From Cyanobium sp. (lineage in GTDB: Bacteria > Cyanobacteriota > Cyanobacteriia > PCC-6307 > Cyanobiaceae), in contig BJHC01000091.1 in assembly GCA_014191535.1 (NCBI GenBank), positions 1 to 6,303 of the forward strand: a DNA stretch of 6,303 nucleotides. The letters run 5' to 3'. Below the pieces are notes generated by a model that did no database searches, was not told the DNA's origin, and saw nothing but the letters and a program-made list of their open reading frames with translations. A program made the position numbers and the translations under genes. This document shows, piece after piece, positions 1 to 5,835 of the stretch; position 1 is the stretch's first letter; each line of letters opens with the position of its first letter.

Positions 1-2127
1 GCCCTGGCGGCCCAGGGCAAGGCCCCCCGCTTCACCATGAAGCCCGCCATGAGCGGCGCCCAGAAGGCCGAGGTGGTGCGCGCCGCCTACCGCCAGGTGT
101 TCGAGCGGGACATCGCCAAGGCCTACAGCCAGGTGCCCTGCCCGGTGGAAGCCACCCAGGTGCGCCAGGGCGACATCTCCATGCGCGAATTCATCCGCGC
201 CCTGGGCCACAGCAAGGACTACCAGCAGCAGTTCTTCGGCCGCTTCGTGAACAGCCGCGTGGTGGAGCTGGCCTTCCGCCACTTCCTCGGCCGCGGCATC
301 AGCTCCCGCGAGGAGTTCACCCGCTATTTCGACATCGTCAGCGCCCAGGGCCTGAAGGGTCTGGTGGATGCGCTGATCAACTCCATGGAGTACGCGCGGG
401 TGTTCGGCGAGGAGACCGTTCCCTACCTGCGCGACATCGGCGAAGAGGCCCAGGAGAGCGCCGGCTGGGGCTCCAACCGCAAGCTGTTCCGCTTCAGCGC
501 CCCGTTTGAGGGGGCACCCCAGTACGTCACCCTCTACGCGAGCTACCGCCAGCCCTACGCCGACCAGCACCCCTACGGCGGCGGCAACGATCCGCTGGGG
601 CTCAACTACGGCGCGATCTTCCCCTCCGGCACCGCCAGCGTGAACACCCGCCCGGCGCCCCTGAGCTACGACACCCGCCGGATCCTGGTGGGCAATGGCA
701 TGCGCCAGCCGGGCCAGATGAACAGCCCGCAGTTCCGGGCCTCCGTGCCCCGCAAGCTGGGGCCGAAGGTGGTGCGCCTGCAGCAGATCGCCACCGGTGG
801 CGCCTCCGTACCCCGCCGGGGCGGCCAACCCAGCATCCGCAACACCGAGGCCAGCACCCAGGCCGTGATCAACGCGGTGTACGTGCAGATCCTCGGCAAC
901 AGCGGCTATGCCGGCGAGCGCAACAAGGTCGAGGAGATCAAGCTCGAGAACGGCGACCTCAGCCTGCGTGAGTTTGTGCGCCAGGTGGCCCGCAGCGATG
1001 CCTTCCGCCGGCGCTACTGGAGCGGCCTCTACATCTGCAAGGCCATTGAGGTCATGCACCGCCGCATCCTTGGCCGCCCCACCTTCGGCCGCTGGGAGAT
1101 CGACGCCTACTTCGATGTGGCCGCCCGCAAGGGCTTCTACGGCGTCGTGGACGCCATGGTGAACAGCACCGAATACAACGACTGCTTCGGGGAGGACACC
1201 GTTCCCTACGAGCGCTTCATCACCCCCACCGACCTCAGCACGCGTCGGATGCCGGCCCTGAAGCGCGCCTTCAACGCCGCCGCTTACACCGACACCACCC
1301 CCCAGATCCGCCCGGATGCCACCCAGCGGCAGACCTTCCGGGGCAGCGGCAGCCTCACCCCCCGCAACCTCCAGAGCCGCCCCATGGAGGTGCGCGGCCA
1401 ATGGAGAGCCTCCCTCACCGGCGGGGAAACCCTGCCCTCGGCCTCCGACACTGCCAGCGGCACCTCCTTCCGACCGTCTACCCCCATCCGCAGCTGGGCT
1501 GCCCCCAGCTGGCAAGCCGACGCTGCTTCAGCCCCCCGTCGCAGGAGCGACGCAACCGGGGCCGCGCTGCAGCCCGGCGCCGCCATGGCCAAGGCCCTAC
1601 AACCGGGCCCGCTCAAGGGGTTCGCGAAGCGCCAAAGCCTGGGCCCCGTGGTGAGCCTCTCCCGCAACCCCAGCGACGCTGAGCTGAGCGAGGCCATCGC
1701 TGCTGTGTACCGCCAACTGCTGGGCCGTCAGCCGCTGGAATCAGAGCAGCTGGTGAATGCCGAATCCCAGCTCCGCGAGGGGGCGCTATGCGTGGCCGAA
1801 TTCGTGGCCCAGGTGGCTCAGAGCGACCTCTTCTTCAGTCGCCTCAACCGAATGGTGCCCTTCAAGGCCGCATCCGCGGCTTACCTGGCCCTGCTCGGCC
1901 GCGCCGCCCAGCCGGTTGAAACCAGTGCCTTCCTGGCCACCCGGGGTGCGTCAGGGCTCAACCGAGCGCTCGAGATGGTGCTCGAAAGCCCCGAATACAG
2001 CCTCCGGTTCGGGCGCGACACGGTGCCCCATGTGATGGGCATGGCCACCAACGATGGTCTCCCCCTCATCAGTGTTAATCGGACCGCCGCCCTCTACGGC
2101 GGCAACGCTGCACTCAACCCCGACTGA
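1..2127 (+). CDS. apcE: Phycobilisome core-membrane linker ApcE (L-CM), 5'-truncated by the window edge
   Basis: ApcE is the large scaffold of the phycobilisome core. It organises the allophycocyanin cylinders, anchors the antenna to the thylakoid membrane and is a terminal energy emitter. The frame is open from base 1, before the first ATG at 37, so the 708 visible residues are the C-terminal part and the chromophore-binding N-terminal domain lies upstream. Three phycobilisome linker (REP, PF00427-type) domains can be read: about residues 20-143, 285-403 and 559-677. Each has a VYxQxLG/AYRQVFE-type start, an EFxxxxxxS stretch and an end motif (GEETVPY, GEDTVPY, GRDTVPH). The first inter-repeat arm (about 144-284) has the FRFSAPF and Tyr/Gly/Pro-rich stretch typical of ApcE. 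The second arm (about 404-558) is Ser/Pro/Ala/Arg-rich and low in complexity. A roughly 30-residue tail ends in ALNPD. Three REP domains are usual for tricylindrical cores; two or four occur elsewhere. A terminator follows, so apcE probably ends its own transcript. Identity is very secure. Confidence 0.97.
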   Translation, partial: ALAAQGKAPRFTMKPAMSGAQKAEVVRAAYRQVFERDIAKAYSQVPCPVEATQVRQGDISMREFIRALGHSKDYQQQFFGRFVNSRVVELAFRHFLGRGISSREEFTRYFDIVSAQGLKGLVDALINSMEYARVFGEETVPYLRDIGEEAQESAGWGSNRKLFRFSAPFEGAPQYVTLYASYRQPYADQHPYGGGNDPLGLNYGAIFPSGTASVNTRPAPLSYDTRRILVGNGMRQPGQMNSPQFRASVPRKLGPKVVRLQQIATGGASVPRRGGQPSIRNTEASTQAVINAVYVQILGNSGYAGERNKVEEIKLENGDLSLREFVRQVARSDAFRRRYWSGLYICKAIEVMHRRILGRPTFGRWEIDAYFDVAARKGFYGVVDAMVNSTEYNDCFGEDTVPYERFITPTDLSTRRMPALKRAFNAAAYTDTTPQIRPDATQRQTFRGSGSLTPRNLQSRPMEVRGQWRASLTGGETLPSASDTASGTSFRPSTPIRSWAAPSWQADAASAPRRRSDATGAALQPGAAMAKALQPGPLKGFAKRQSLGPVVSLSRNPSDAELSEAIAAVYRQLLGRQPLESEQLVNAESQLREGALCVAEFVAQVAQSDLFFSRLNRMVPFKAASAAYLALLGRAAQPVETSAFLATRGASGLNRALEMVLESPEYSLRFGRDTVPHVMGMATNDGLPLISVNRTAALYGGNAALNPD

Positions 2128-2130
2128 GCC

Positions 2131-2148
2131 CATCCTGCGCATCCTGCG
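2131..2148. repeat. 9-bp perfect tandem duplication just after apcE
   Basis: The unit CATCCTGCG occurs twice head to tail, at 2131-2139 and 2140-2148, three bases after the apcE stop codon and upstream of the terminator hairpin. It looks like a replication-slippage duplication in the 3' untranslated region. I see no function for it. Confidence 0.7.
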
Positions 2149-2165
2149 CCCGGTTCATCCGGATC

Positions 2166-2191
2166 GCCCCCCGCACGACGCGGGGGCTTTT
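2166..2191 (+). terminator. Intrinsic terminator of apcE
   Basis: A perfect 7-bp GC-only stem (2168-2174 CCCCCGC with 2180-2186 GCGGGGG) encloses the loop ACGAC and is followed by C and four T (2188-2191). It starts about 40 nt after the apcE stop codon. The U-tract is short, so some read-through into apcABC is possible. Confidence 0.85.
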
Positions 2192-2300
2192 GATGGGAGC
2201 TCTATGGAGACAAATTGTGATACAAATTCACCTGCAAAATCAATAGATTGTTGTCAACAACTGGCCTGGCAGCCTTTTAGCGACAATACCTGAGAATGAT
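2192..2300 (+). promoter_or_regulatory. AT-rich upstream region, probable apcABC promoter zone
   Basis: This stretch, especially 2209-2290, is much richer in A and T than anything else in the window and lies directly after the apcE terminator. It is therefore the best place for the apcA promoter. A candidate -35 TTGTCA (2251-2256) is followed after 18 nt by a poor -10-like TTTTAG (2275-2280). GACAAT (2282-2287) is another -10-like hexamer but is too far from that -35. The heptamer ACAAATT occurs at 2210-2216 and 2222-2228, 12 bp apart, about one helical turn. No match is good enough to fix a start site, so only the zone is claimed. Confidence 0.45.
2248..2260. promoter_or_regulatory. Perfect 13-bp palindrome, candidate operator upstream of apcA
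   Basis: TTGTTG-T-CAACAA is a perfect inverted repeat with 6-bp arms around one central T, placed in the AT-rich zone 255 bp before the apcA start codon. It overlaps the best -35-like hexamer (2251-2256). Its symmetry and position suit a dimeric transcription factor, but I cannot name one. It is too AT-rich and tight-looped to be a terminator. Confidence 0.35.
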
Positions 2301-2514
2301 TGCGGCGCAAGCATTTTGAGCGGCGAGCCACGCCCCTAACTGCCGTGAAGAACTGTTACCAGGCCGCCGGGTGCCGCAGGGCGCTAGCGCAGAATACCGA
2401 AGCGGATAGCCCTGCTACCGCGCCTTCAGCCGCTTCAAACCGGCTGGAATCCACCCCTTACCCACCGGATACCGGTCTCCATTCTGGCGACCGCTTGTTT
2501 CGAGGCAGAACTGC
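2301..2514 (+). promoter_or_regulatory. Probable long structured 5' leader of apcA
   Basis: No convincing gene lies here. If transcription starts in the preceding AT-rich zone, apcA has an untranslated leader of roughly 200 nt; long leaders are known for phycobilisome operons. Visible structure includes the perfect palindrome GCGCTAGCGC (2381-2390), a stem GAAGCGG/CCGCTTC (2399-2405 with 2430-2436) holding an inner TAGC/GCTA hairpin (2407-2417), an overlapping stem CAGCCG/CGGCTG (2427-2432 with 2441-2446), and ACCGG-ATA-CCGGT (2464-2476). The ribosome binding site is probably GAGG at 2502-2505, nine bases before the ATG. An open frame (TTG 2300 or GTG 2345, to a stop at 2516-2518) crosses the leader but lacks a good start or coding character. 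Confidence 0.45.
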
Positions 2515-3000
2515 ATGAGCATCGTCTCCAACTCGATCATCAACGCGGACGCCGAAGCCCGCTATCTCAGCCCTGGCGAACTCGACCAGATCAAAGCCTT
2601 CGTCACAGGTGGCCAACGTCGCCTGCGCGTGGCCCAGGTTCTGAGCGAGAGCCGTGAGCGCATCGTCAAGACCGCCGGGGGCGCCCTGTTCCAGAAGCGC
2701 CCCGACGTGATCTCCCCCGGCGGCAATGCCTACGGCGAGGAAATGACCGCGTCCTGCCTGCGCGACATGGATTACTACCTGCGCCTGGTGACCTACGGCA
2801 TCGTGGCCGGCGATGTGACCCCGATCGAAGAGATCGGCATCATTGGTGCCAAGGAGATGTACCGCTCCCTGGGTACACCGCTTGAGGCCCTCGCTGAATC
2901 GGTGCGCGAGATGAAAAACGCCTCGATGGGTCTGCTCACCGGCTCCGATGCCGAAGAGGCTGGCTTCTACTTCGACTACGTCGTCGGCGCCCTCTCCTGA
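2515..3000 (+). CDS. apcA: Allophycocyanin alpha subunit ApcA
   Basis: ApcA pairs with ApcB to form the allophycocyanin monomer, which assembles into trimers of the phycobilisome core and passes excitation energy towards ApcE and the reaction centres. The 161-residue length is exactly that of the family. The sequence begins [21 protein letters not shown], has PGGNAYGEE before the chromophore site, and carries the single bilin-attachment cysteine at residue 81 with Asp84 for tetrapyrrole contact ([10 protein letters not shown]). It ends [11 protein letters not shown]. The ATG at 2515 gives the canonical N-terminus and has GAGG nine bases upstream. It is the first gene of apcABC, 42 bp before apcB. 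The A of ATG and the next three bases form ATGA, shared with the stop of an upstream open frame. Nothing in the protein is unusual. Confidence 0.98.
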   Translation: MSIVSNSIINADAEARYLSPGELDQIKAFVTGGQRRLRVAQVLSESRERIVKTAGGALFQKRPDVISPGGNAYGEEMTASCLRDMDYYLRLVTYGIVAGDVTPIEEIGIIGAKEMYRSLGTPLEALAESVREMKNASMGLLTGSDAEEAGFYFDYVVGALS

Positions 3001-3042
3001 GGTTGCTTCCTCTCCACCACACCGCCTCTTCGAACAGGTTCC

Positions 3043-3531
3043 ATGCAAGACGCCATCACCAACGTCATCAACCAGTCCGACGTTCAAGGTCTGTATCTGG
3101 ACAGCGCCTCCATGGGCCGTCTGGAGCAGTACTTCTCCAGCGGTGAGCTGCGGGTTCGTGCCGCCGCCACCATCAGCGCCAACGCCACGGCCATCATCAA
3201 GGAAGCTGTTGCCAAGGCGTTGCTGTACTCGGACATCACCCGTCCGGGCGGCAACATGTACACCACCCGTCGCTATGCAGCCTGCATCCGCGACCTCGAC
3301 TACTACCTGCGCTATGCCACCTACGCCATGCTGGCCGGTGACACCTCGATCCTCGACGAGCGCGTGTTGAACGGTCTCAAGGAGACCTACAACTCCCTGG
3401 GCGTGCCCATCGGCGCCACCGTGCAGTCGATCCAGGCCATGAAGGAAGTCACCGCCTCCCTGGTGGGCCCCGACGCCGGCCGTGAGATGGGCGTGTACTT
3501 CGACTACATCAGCTCCGGCCTGGGCAACTGA
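3043..3531 (+). CDS. apcB: Allophycocyanin beta subunit ApcB
   Basis: ApcB is the partner of ApcA in the core trimers. The 162-residue protein begins [20 protein letters not shown]. It carries the phycocyanobilin cysteine at residue 81 with Asp84 ([10 protein letters not shown]), and Asn71 in PGGNMY, the position known in beta phycobiliproteins to be methylated by CpcM. It ends [11 protein letters not shown]. Related folds in ApcA and ApcB are visible side by side ([10 protein letters not shown] versus [19 protein letters not shown] loop before the last helices). The start is fixed by family length. Only a weak AGG (3036-3038) precedes the ATG, so translation may depend on ribosomes coming from apcA 42 nt upstream, which is inference. 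The stop codon overlaps the apcC ribosome binding site. Confidence 0.98.
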   Translation: MQDAITNVINQSDVQGLYLDSASMGRLEQYFSSGELRVRAAATISANATAIIKEAVAKALLYSDITRPGGNMYTTRRYAACIRDLDYYLRYATYAMLAGDTSILDERVLNGLKETYNSLGVPIGATVQSIQAMKEVTASLVGPDAGREMGVYFDYISSGLGN

Positions 3532-3533
3532 GG
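3529..3533 (+). promoter_or_regulatory. apcC ribosome binding site overlapping the apcB stop
   Basis: TGAGG includes the apcB stop codon TGA and lies 8 nt before the ATG at 3542. It decides the apcC start in favour of 3542 over the upstream in-frame ATG at 3482, which is inside apcB, and suggests translational coupling of apcC to apcB. Confidence 0.65.
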
Positions 3534-3541
3534 CTCAACCC

Positions 3542-3742
3542 ATGCGCCTGTTCAAAGTCACGGCCTGCATCCCCTGTCCGGAGAAAGCCCGTTCGCAGCG
3601 CGAGCTGCAGAACACCTTCTTCACCAAGTGGGTGCCCTACGAGAGCTGGTTCGCTGAACAGCAGCGGATCATGAAGCAGGGCGGCAAGATCCTCAAAGTT
3701 GAGCTGGTCACCGGTCGCCGTCAGGTGAACGTCGGCAACTGA
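3542..3742 (+). CDS. apcC: Allophycocyanin-associated small core linker ApcC (L-C)
   Basis: ApcC is the small linker (about 7.8 kDa in the family) that sits in and caps allophycocyanin trimers of the core cylinders, tuning their stability and energy transfer. The 66-residue product is a single CpcD/ApcC-type linker domain, with MRLFKVTACIP at the start, QRELQNTFFTKWVPYESWF in the middle and KILKVELVTGRRQVNVGN at the end. The start at 3542 gives the normal family length and has TGAGG 8 nt upstream; a longer frame from 3482 would run through apcB. There are two cysteines, at residues 9 and 12 (ACIPCP). As I remember homologues, the first is common and the second is usually Ser or another residue. 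The gene is 10 bp after apcB and closes the operon, followed by a terminator. Confidence 0.97.
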   Translation: MRLFKVTACIPCPEKARSQRELQNTFFTKWVPYESWFAEQQRIMKQGGKILKVELVTGRRQVNVGN

Positions 3743-3767
3743 AGCCCACATCCAAGCCTTCCTTTCA

Positions 3768-3790
3768 GCCCGGCCTTGCCGGGTTTTTTT
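3768..3790 (+). terminator. Intrinsic terminator of apcABC
   Basis: CCCGG (3769-3773) pairs with CCGGG (3779-3783) around the loop CCTTG, extended by A3768 with T3784, and is followed by seven T (3784-3790). It begins 26 nt after the apcC stop and is a strong textbook rho-independent terminator. It separates the antenna operon from ftsW. Confidence 0.92.
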
Positions 3791-3796
3791 GTTGGC

Positions 3797-5083
3797 GTGA
3801 ACCGCCGACATACGGGATCATCGGAGCCTGTTTCCTCCGCTGATTTGGCGCGCACCGCCCCCCCGCCATCGGCGTCAGCCCGCCCCCAGGCCAGCCGCAG
3901 CGCAGCCCAAGGCGCCCCTCGGCTGCCGGTGCCCTTCAGCCATTGGCCCGCGGAGGCCCGGCTTCTACTGGGCATGGTGGCCTTGTGGTGCCTGCTGGGG
4001 CTGGCGGTGTTGGGGTCCGCCAGCTGGTGGGTGGCGGCCCGGGAAATGGGTGACGCCACCTACTACCTCAAGCGCCAGGCCCTGTGGCTGATCGCCAGCT
4101 GGGGCCTGCTCTACCTGGGCCTGCGCATCAACCTGCGCCGTTGGCTGCGGCTGGCGGCGCCGGCGCTGCTGATCGGCATGGTGCTGATCGCCCTCACCCT
4201 GGTGATCGGCAGCACCGTGAATGGCGCCAGCCGCTGGCTGGTGATCGGGCCCATCCAGATCCAGCCCACGGAGCTGATCAAGCCCTTCCTGGTGCTGCAG
4301 GGGGCCTCGCTGTTCTCCCACTGGAACCGCATCGCCGCCGATCAGAAACTGATCTGGCTGGGGGTGTTTGCCGTGACCCTCGGCCTGATCCTCAAGCAGC
4401 CCAACCTCAGCACCGCCTCCCTGTGCGGCATCCTGCTGTGGTTGATGGCCCTGGGCTCCGGTCTGCCCCTCTGGGCCATGTTGGGCAGCGCCGGCACGGG
4501 GCTGGCCGTGGCCATCGGCAGCATCTCGATCAACGACTACCAGCGCGTTCGCGTCACCTCCTTCCTCAACCCCTGGACCGACGCCCAGGGGGATGGCTAC
4601 CAGCTGGTGCAGAGCCTGCTGGCCATCGGCTCCGGCGGTCTCTGGGGAGAAGGATTCGGGCTCTCGACCCAGAAGCTGCAGTACCTGCCGATCCAGAGCA
4701 CCGATTTCATCTTTGCCGTGTTCGCCGAGGAGTTCGGCTACGTGGGCTCGGTGGTGCTGCTGCTGTTCCTGCTGCTATTTGGCTTTGTGGGGCTGCGGGT
4801 GGCCCTGAGCTGCCGTAGCAACCAACAACGGCTGGTGGCCCTGGGCTGCACCACCCTGCTGGTGGGGCAATCGATCCTGAACATCGCCGTGGCCAGCGGC
4901 GCCATGCCCACCACGGGCCTGCCCCTGCCGATGATCAGTTACGGCGGCAATTCCCTGCTCTCCAGCCTGCTCACCGCCGGCCTGCTGCTGCGCTGCTCCC
5001 TGGAGGGGGCCGGCCTGGAGCCAGGCCACCCGCGCCGCCAACAGCGCCAACGCGCCGGCCGTGAAAGCGTGTCGATAGGCTGA
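3797..5083 (+). CDS. ftsW: SEDS-family peptidoglycan polymerase, FtsW-type cell division protein (start uncertain)
   Basis: FtsW polymerises lipid II into septal peptidoglycan together with a class B penicillin-binding protein; RodA is the elongation paralogue. The protein is an integral membrane protein with about ten hydrophobic segments, the first near residues 55-78. SEDS signatures are NGASRWL (about 142-148), QPTELIK (156-162), a KLQYLPIQSTDFIFAV loop holding the conserved catalytic Asp (residue 303, codon 4703-4705), and the C-terminal GLPLPMISYGGNSLL (about 374-388). The tail is Arg/Gln-rich. About 50 Ala/Pro/Ser-rich residues precede the first membrane helix. The start is not secure: GTG 3797 is chosen because TTG 3776 lies inside the terminator, but TTG 3845 or GTG 3929 are possible and none has a good ribosome binding site. 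ATG 3974 would cut the first helix. FtsW is preferred over RodA from the cyanobacterial form of the motifs and its neighbours, with moderate certainty. Confidence 0.88.
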   Translation: MNRRHTGSSEPVSSADLARTAPPPSASARPQASRSAAQGAPRLPVPFSHWPAEARLLLGMVALWCLLGLAVLGSASWWVAAREMGDATYYLKRQALWLIASWGLLYLGLRINLRRWLRLAAPALLIGMVLIALTLVIGSTVNGASRWLVIGPIQIQPTELIKPFLVLQGASLFSHWNRIAADQKLIWLGVFAVTLGLILKQPNLSTASLCGILLWLMALGSGLPLWAMLGSAGTGLAVAIGSISINDYQRVRVTSFLNPWTDAQGDGYQLVQSLLAIGSGGLWGEGFGLSTQKLQYLPIQSTDFIFAVFAEEFGYVGSVVLLLFLLLFGFVGLRVALSCRSNQQRLVALGCTTLLVGQSILNIAVASGAMPTTGLPLPMISYGGNSLLSSLLTAGLLLRCSLEGAGLEPGHPRRQQRQRAGRESVSIG

Positions 5084-5108
5084 GCCCCGGCGCTGCACAC
5101 ACCCCTCG

Positions 5109-5825
5109 ATGGCGGCTACGGCCCTGGCGGATTGGGCCCGCAGCGGCGAACAGATCCTGCAGAGCTCCCTGGCCCATCCCGGCGCCCTCACCTTGGGGCT
5201 GGTTTTCGCTGGCGGATTGCTCACCAGCCTGGGCCCCTGCTCCCTCTCCCTGTTGCCGGTGACCCTCGCCTACCTGGCCGGCTTCGACAGCGACCGCCAG
5301 CGCCCCTGGCTGCGCAGCCTCAGCTTCTGCGCCGGCATCGCCGCCTCCCTGGTGCTGCTGGGGCTGGTGAGTGGAGGCCTGGGCCGCATCTACGGCCAGG
5401 TGCCCGGCCTGGTGCCCACCCTGGTGGCCCTGCTGGCGGTGCTGATGGGGCTCAACCTGCTGGGCCTGCTGCCGCTGCAGCTGCCGGCGGGCCCCGATCC
5501 CGAGCAGTGGCGCCAACGGGTGCCGCCGGCCCTGGCCCCGGTGGCGGCGGGCCTGGCCTTCGGCCTGGCGGCCTCCCCCTGCACCACCCCGGTGCTGGCG
5601 GTGCTGCTGGGCTGGATTTCCCAGGCCGGCCAACCCCTGGCGGGAGCGATTCTGCTGAGCGCCTTCGCCGCCGGGCAGGTGATGCCACTGCTGCTGGCGG
5701 GCGCGGCGGCCGCCTCCCTGCCGCGGCTGCTGGCCCTGCGGGCGCTGGGCCAATGGGTGCCCCCCGTGAGCGGTGTTGTGCTGCTGGTGAGCGGTGCCCT
5801 CACCCTGCTGGCCCGCTGGAGCTGA
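5109..5825 (+). CDS. ccdA: Cytochrome c biogenesis thiol-reductant transporter CcdA
   Basis: CcdA (DsbD-family membrane domain) moves reducing equivalents from cytoplasmic or stromal-side thioredoxin across the membrane, so that CXXCH haem sites of apocytochromes are reduced for haem attachment in System II. The 238-residue protein has six hydrophobic segments (about 28-50, 67-90, 100-125, 141-168, 173-200, 215-236). The two redox cysteines sit in the family positions: Cys44 in [13 protein letters not shown] and Cys158 in [10 protein letters not shown]. Cys74 is an extra one in the second segment. The ATG at 5109 is 25 nt after ftsW, gives a short N-terminal extension before helix 1 and has no clear ribosome binding site, so coupling to ftsW translation is possible. 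The next gene, ccs1, acts in the same pathway. Confidence 0.94.
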   Translation: MAATALADWARSGEQILQSSLAHPGALTLGLVFAGGLLTSLGPCSLSLLPVTLAYLAGFDSDRQRPWLRSLSFCAGIAASLVLLGLVSGGLGRIYGQVPGLVPTLVALLAVLMGLNLLGLLPLQLPAGPDPEQWRQRVPPALAPVAAGLAFGLAASPCTTPVLAVLLGWISQAGQPLAGAILLSAFAAGQVMPLLLAGAAAASLPRLLALRALGQWVPPVSGVVLLVSGALTLLARWS

Positions 5826-5828
5826 GGA
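5824..5828 (+). promoter_or_regulatory. ccs1 ribosome binding site overlapping the ccdA stop
   Basis: GAGGA overlaps the ccdA stop codon TGA (5823-5825) and lies 7 nt before the ATG at 5836. It supports that start and suggests translational coupling of ccs1 to ccdA. Confidence 0.65.
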
Positions 5829-5835
5829 ACCGCCG

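Noticed and set aside
1284..1697. Overlapping open frames on both strands within the second arm of apcE
   Set aside because: All are Pro/Arg/Ala/Ser-rich frame shadows of the low-complexity apcE arm, and the apcE frame runs uninterrupted to the third REP domain.
2216..2231. CRP-like TGTGA...TCAC arrangement upstream of apcA
   Set aside because: The half-sites are 7 nt apart rather than the 6 of a CRP-type site and the second is incomplete, so it is likely chance in an AT-rich stretch.
2054..2293. A 79-residue plus-strand frame from the apcE end into the intergenic region
   Set aside because: It starts inside apcE in another frame, crosses the apcE terminator and ends in the AT-rich zone, with no domain or ribosome binding site.
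2381..2390. GCGCTAGCGC palindrome as a site for a repeat family or operator
   Set aside because: I see a single copy in the window, and a 10-bp GC-rich palindrome is not rare at this base composition. It is kept only as part of the leader description.
2458..3087. A 209-residue open frame on the minus strand opposite apcA
   Set aside because: It covers the whole of the certain apcA gene and has no recognisable domain. GC-rich third positions remove stop codons from the opposite strand.
3482..3541. A longer apcC starting at ATG 3482
   Set aside because: The extra 20 residues would be an out-of-frame reading of the apcB C-terminus. ATG 3542 gives the normal 66-residue family length and has a ribosome binding site.
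3776..3796. TTG 3776 as the ftsW start
   Set aside because: The codon is in the loop of the apcABC terminator, has no ribosome binding site, and its first residues are encoded by the terminator T-tract.
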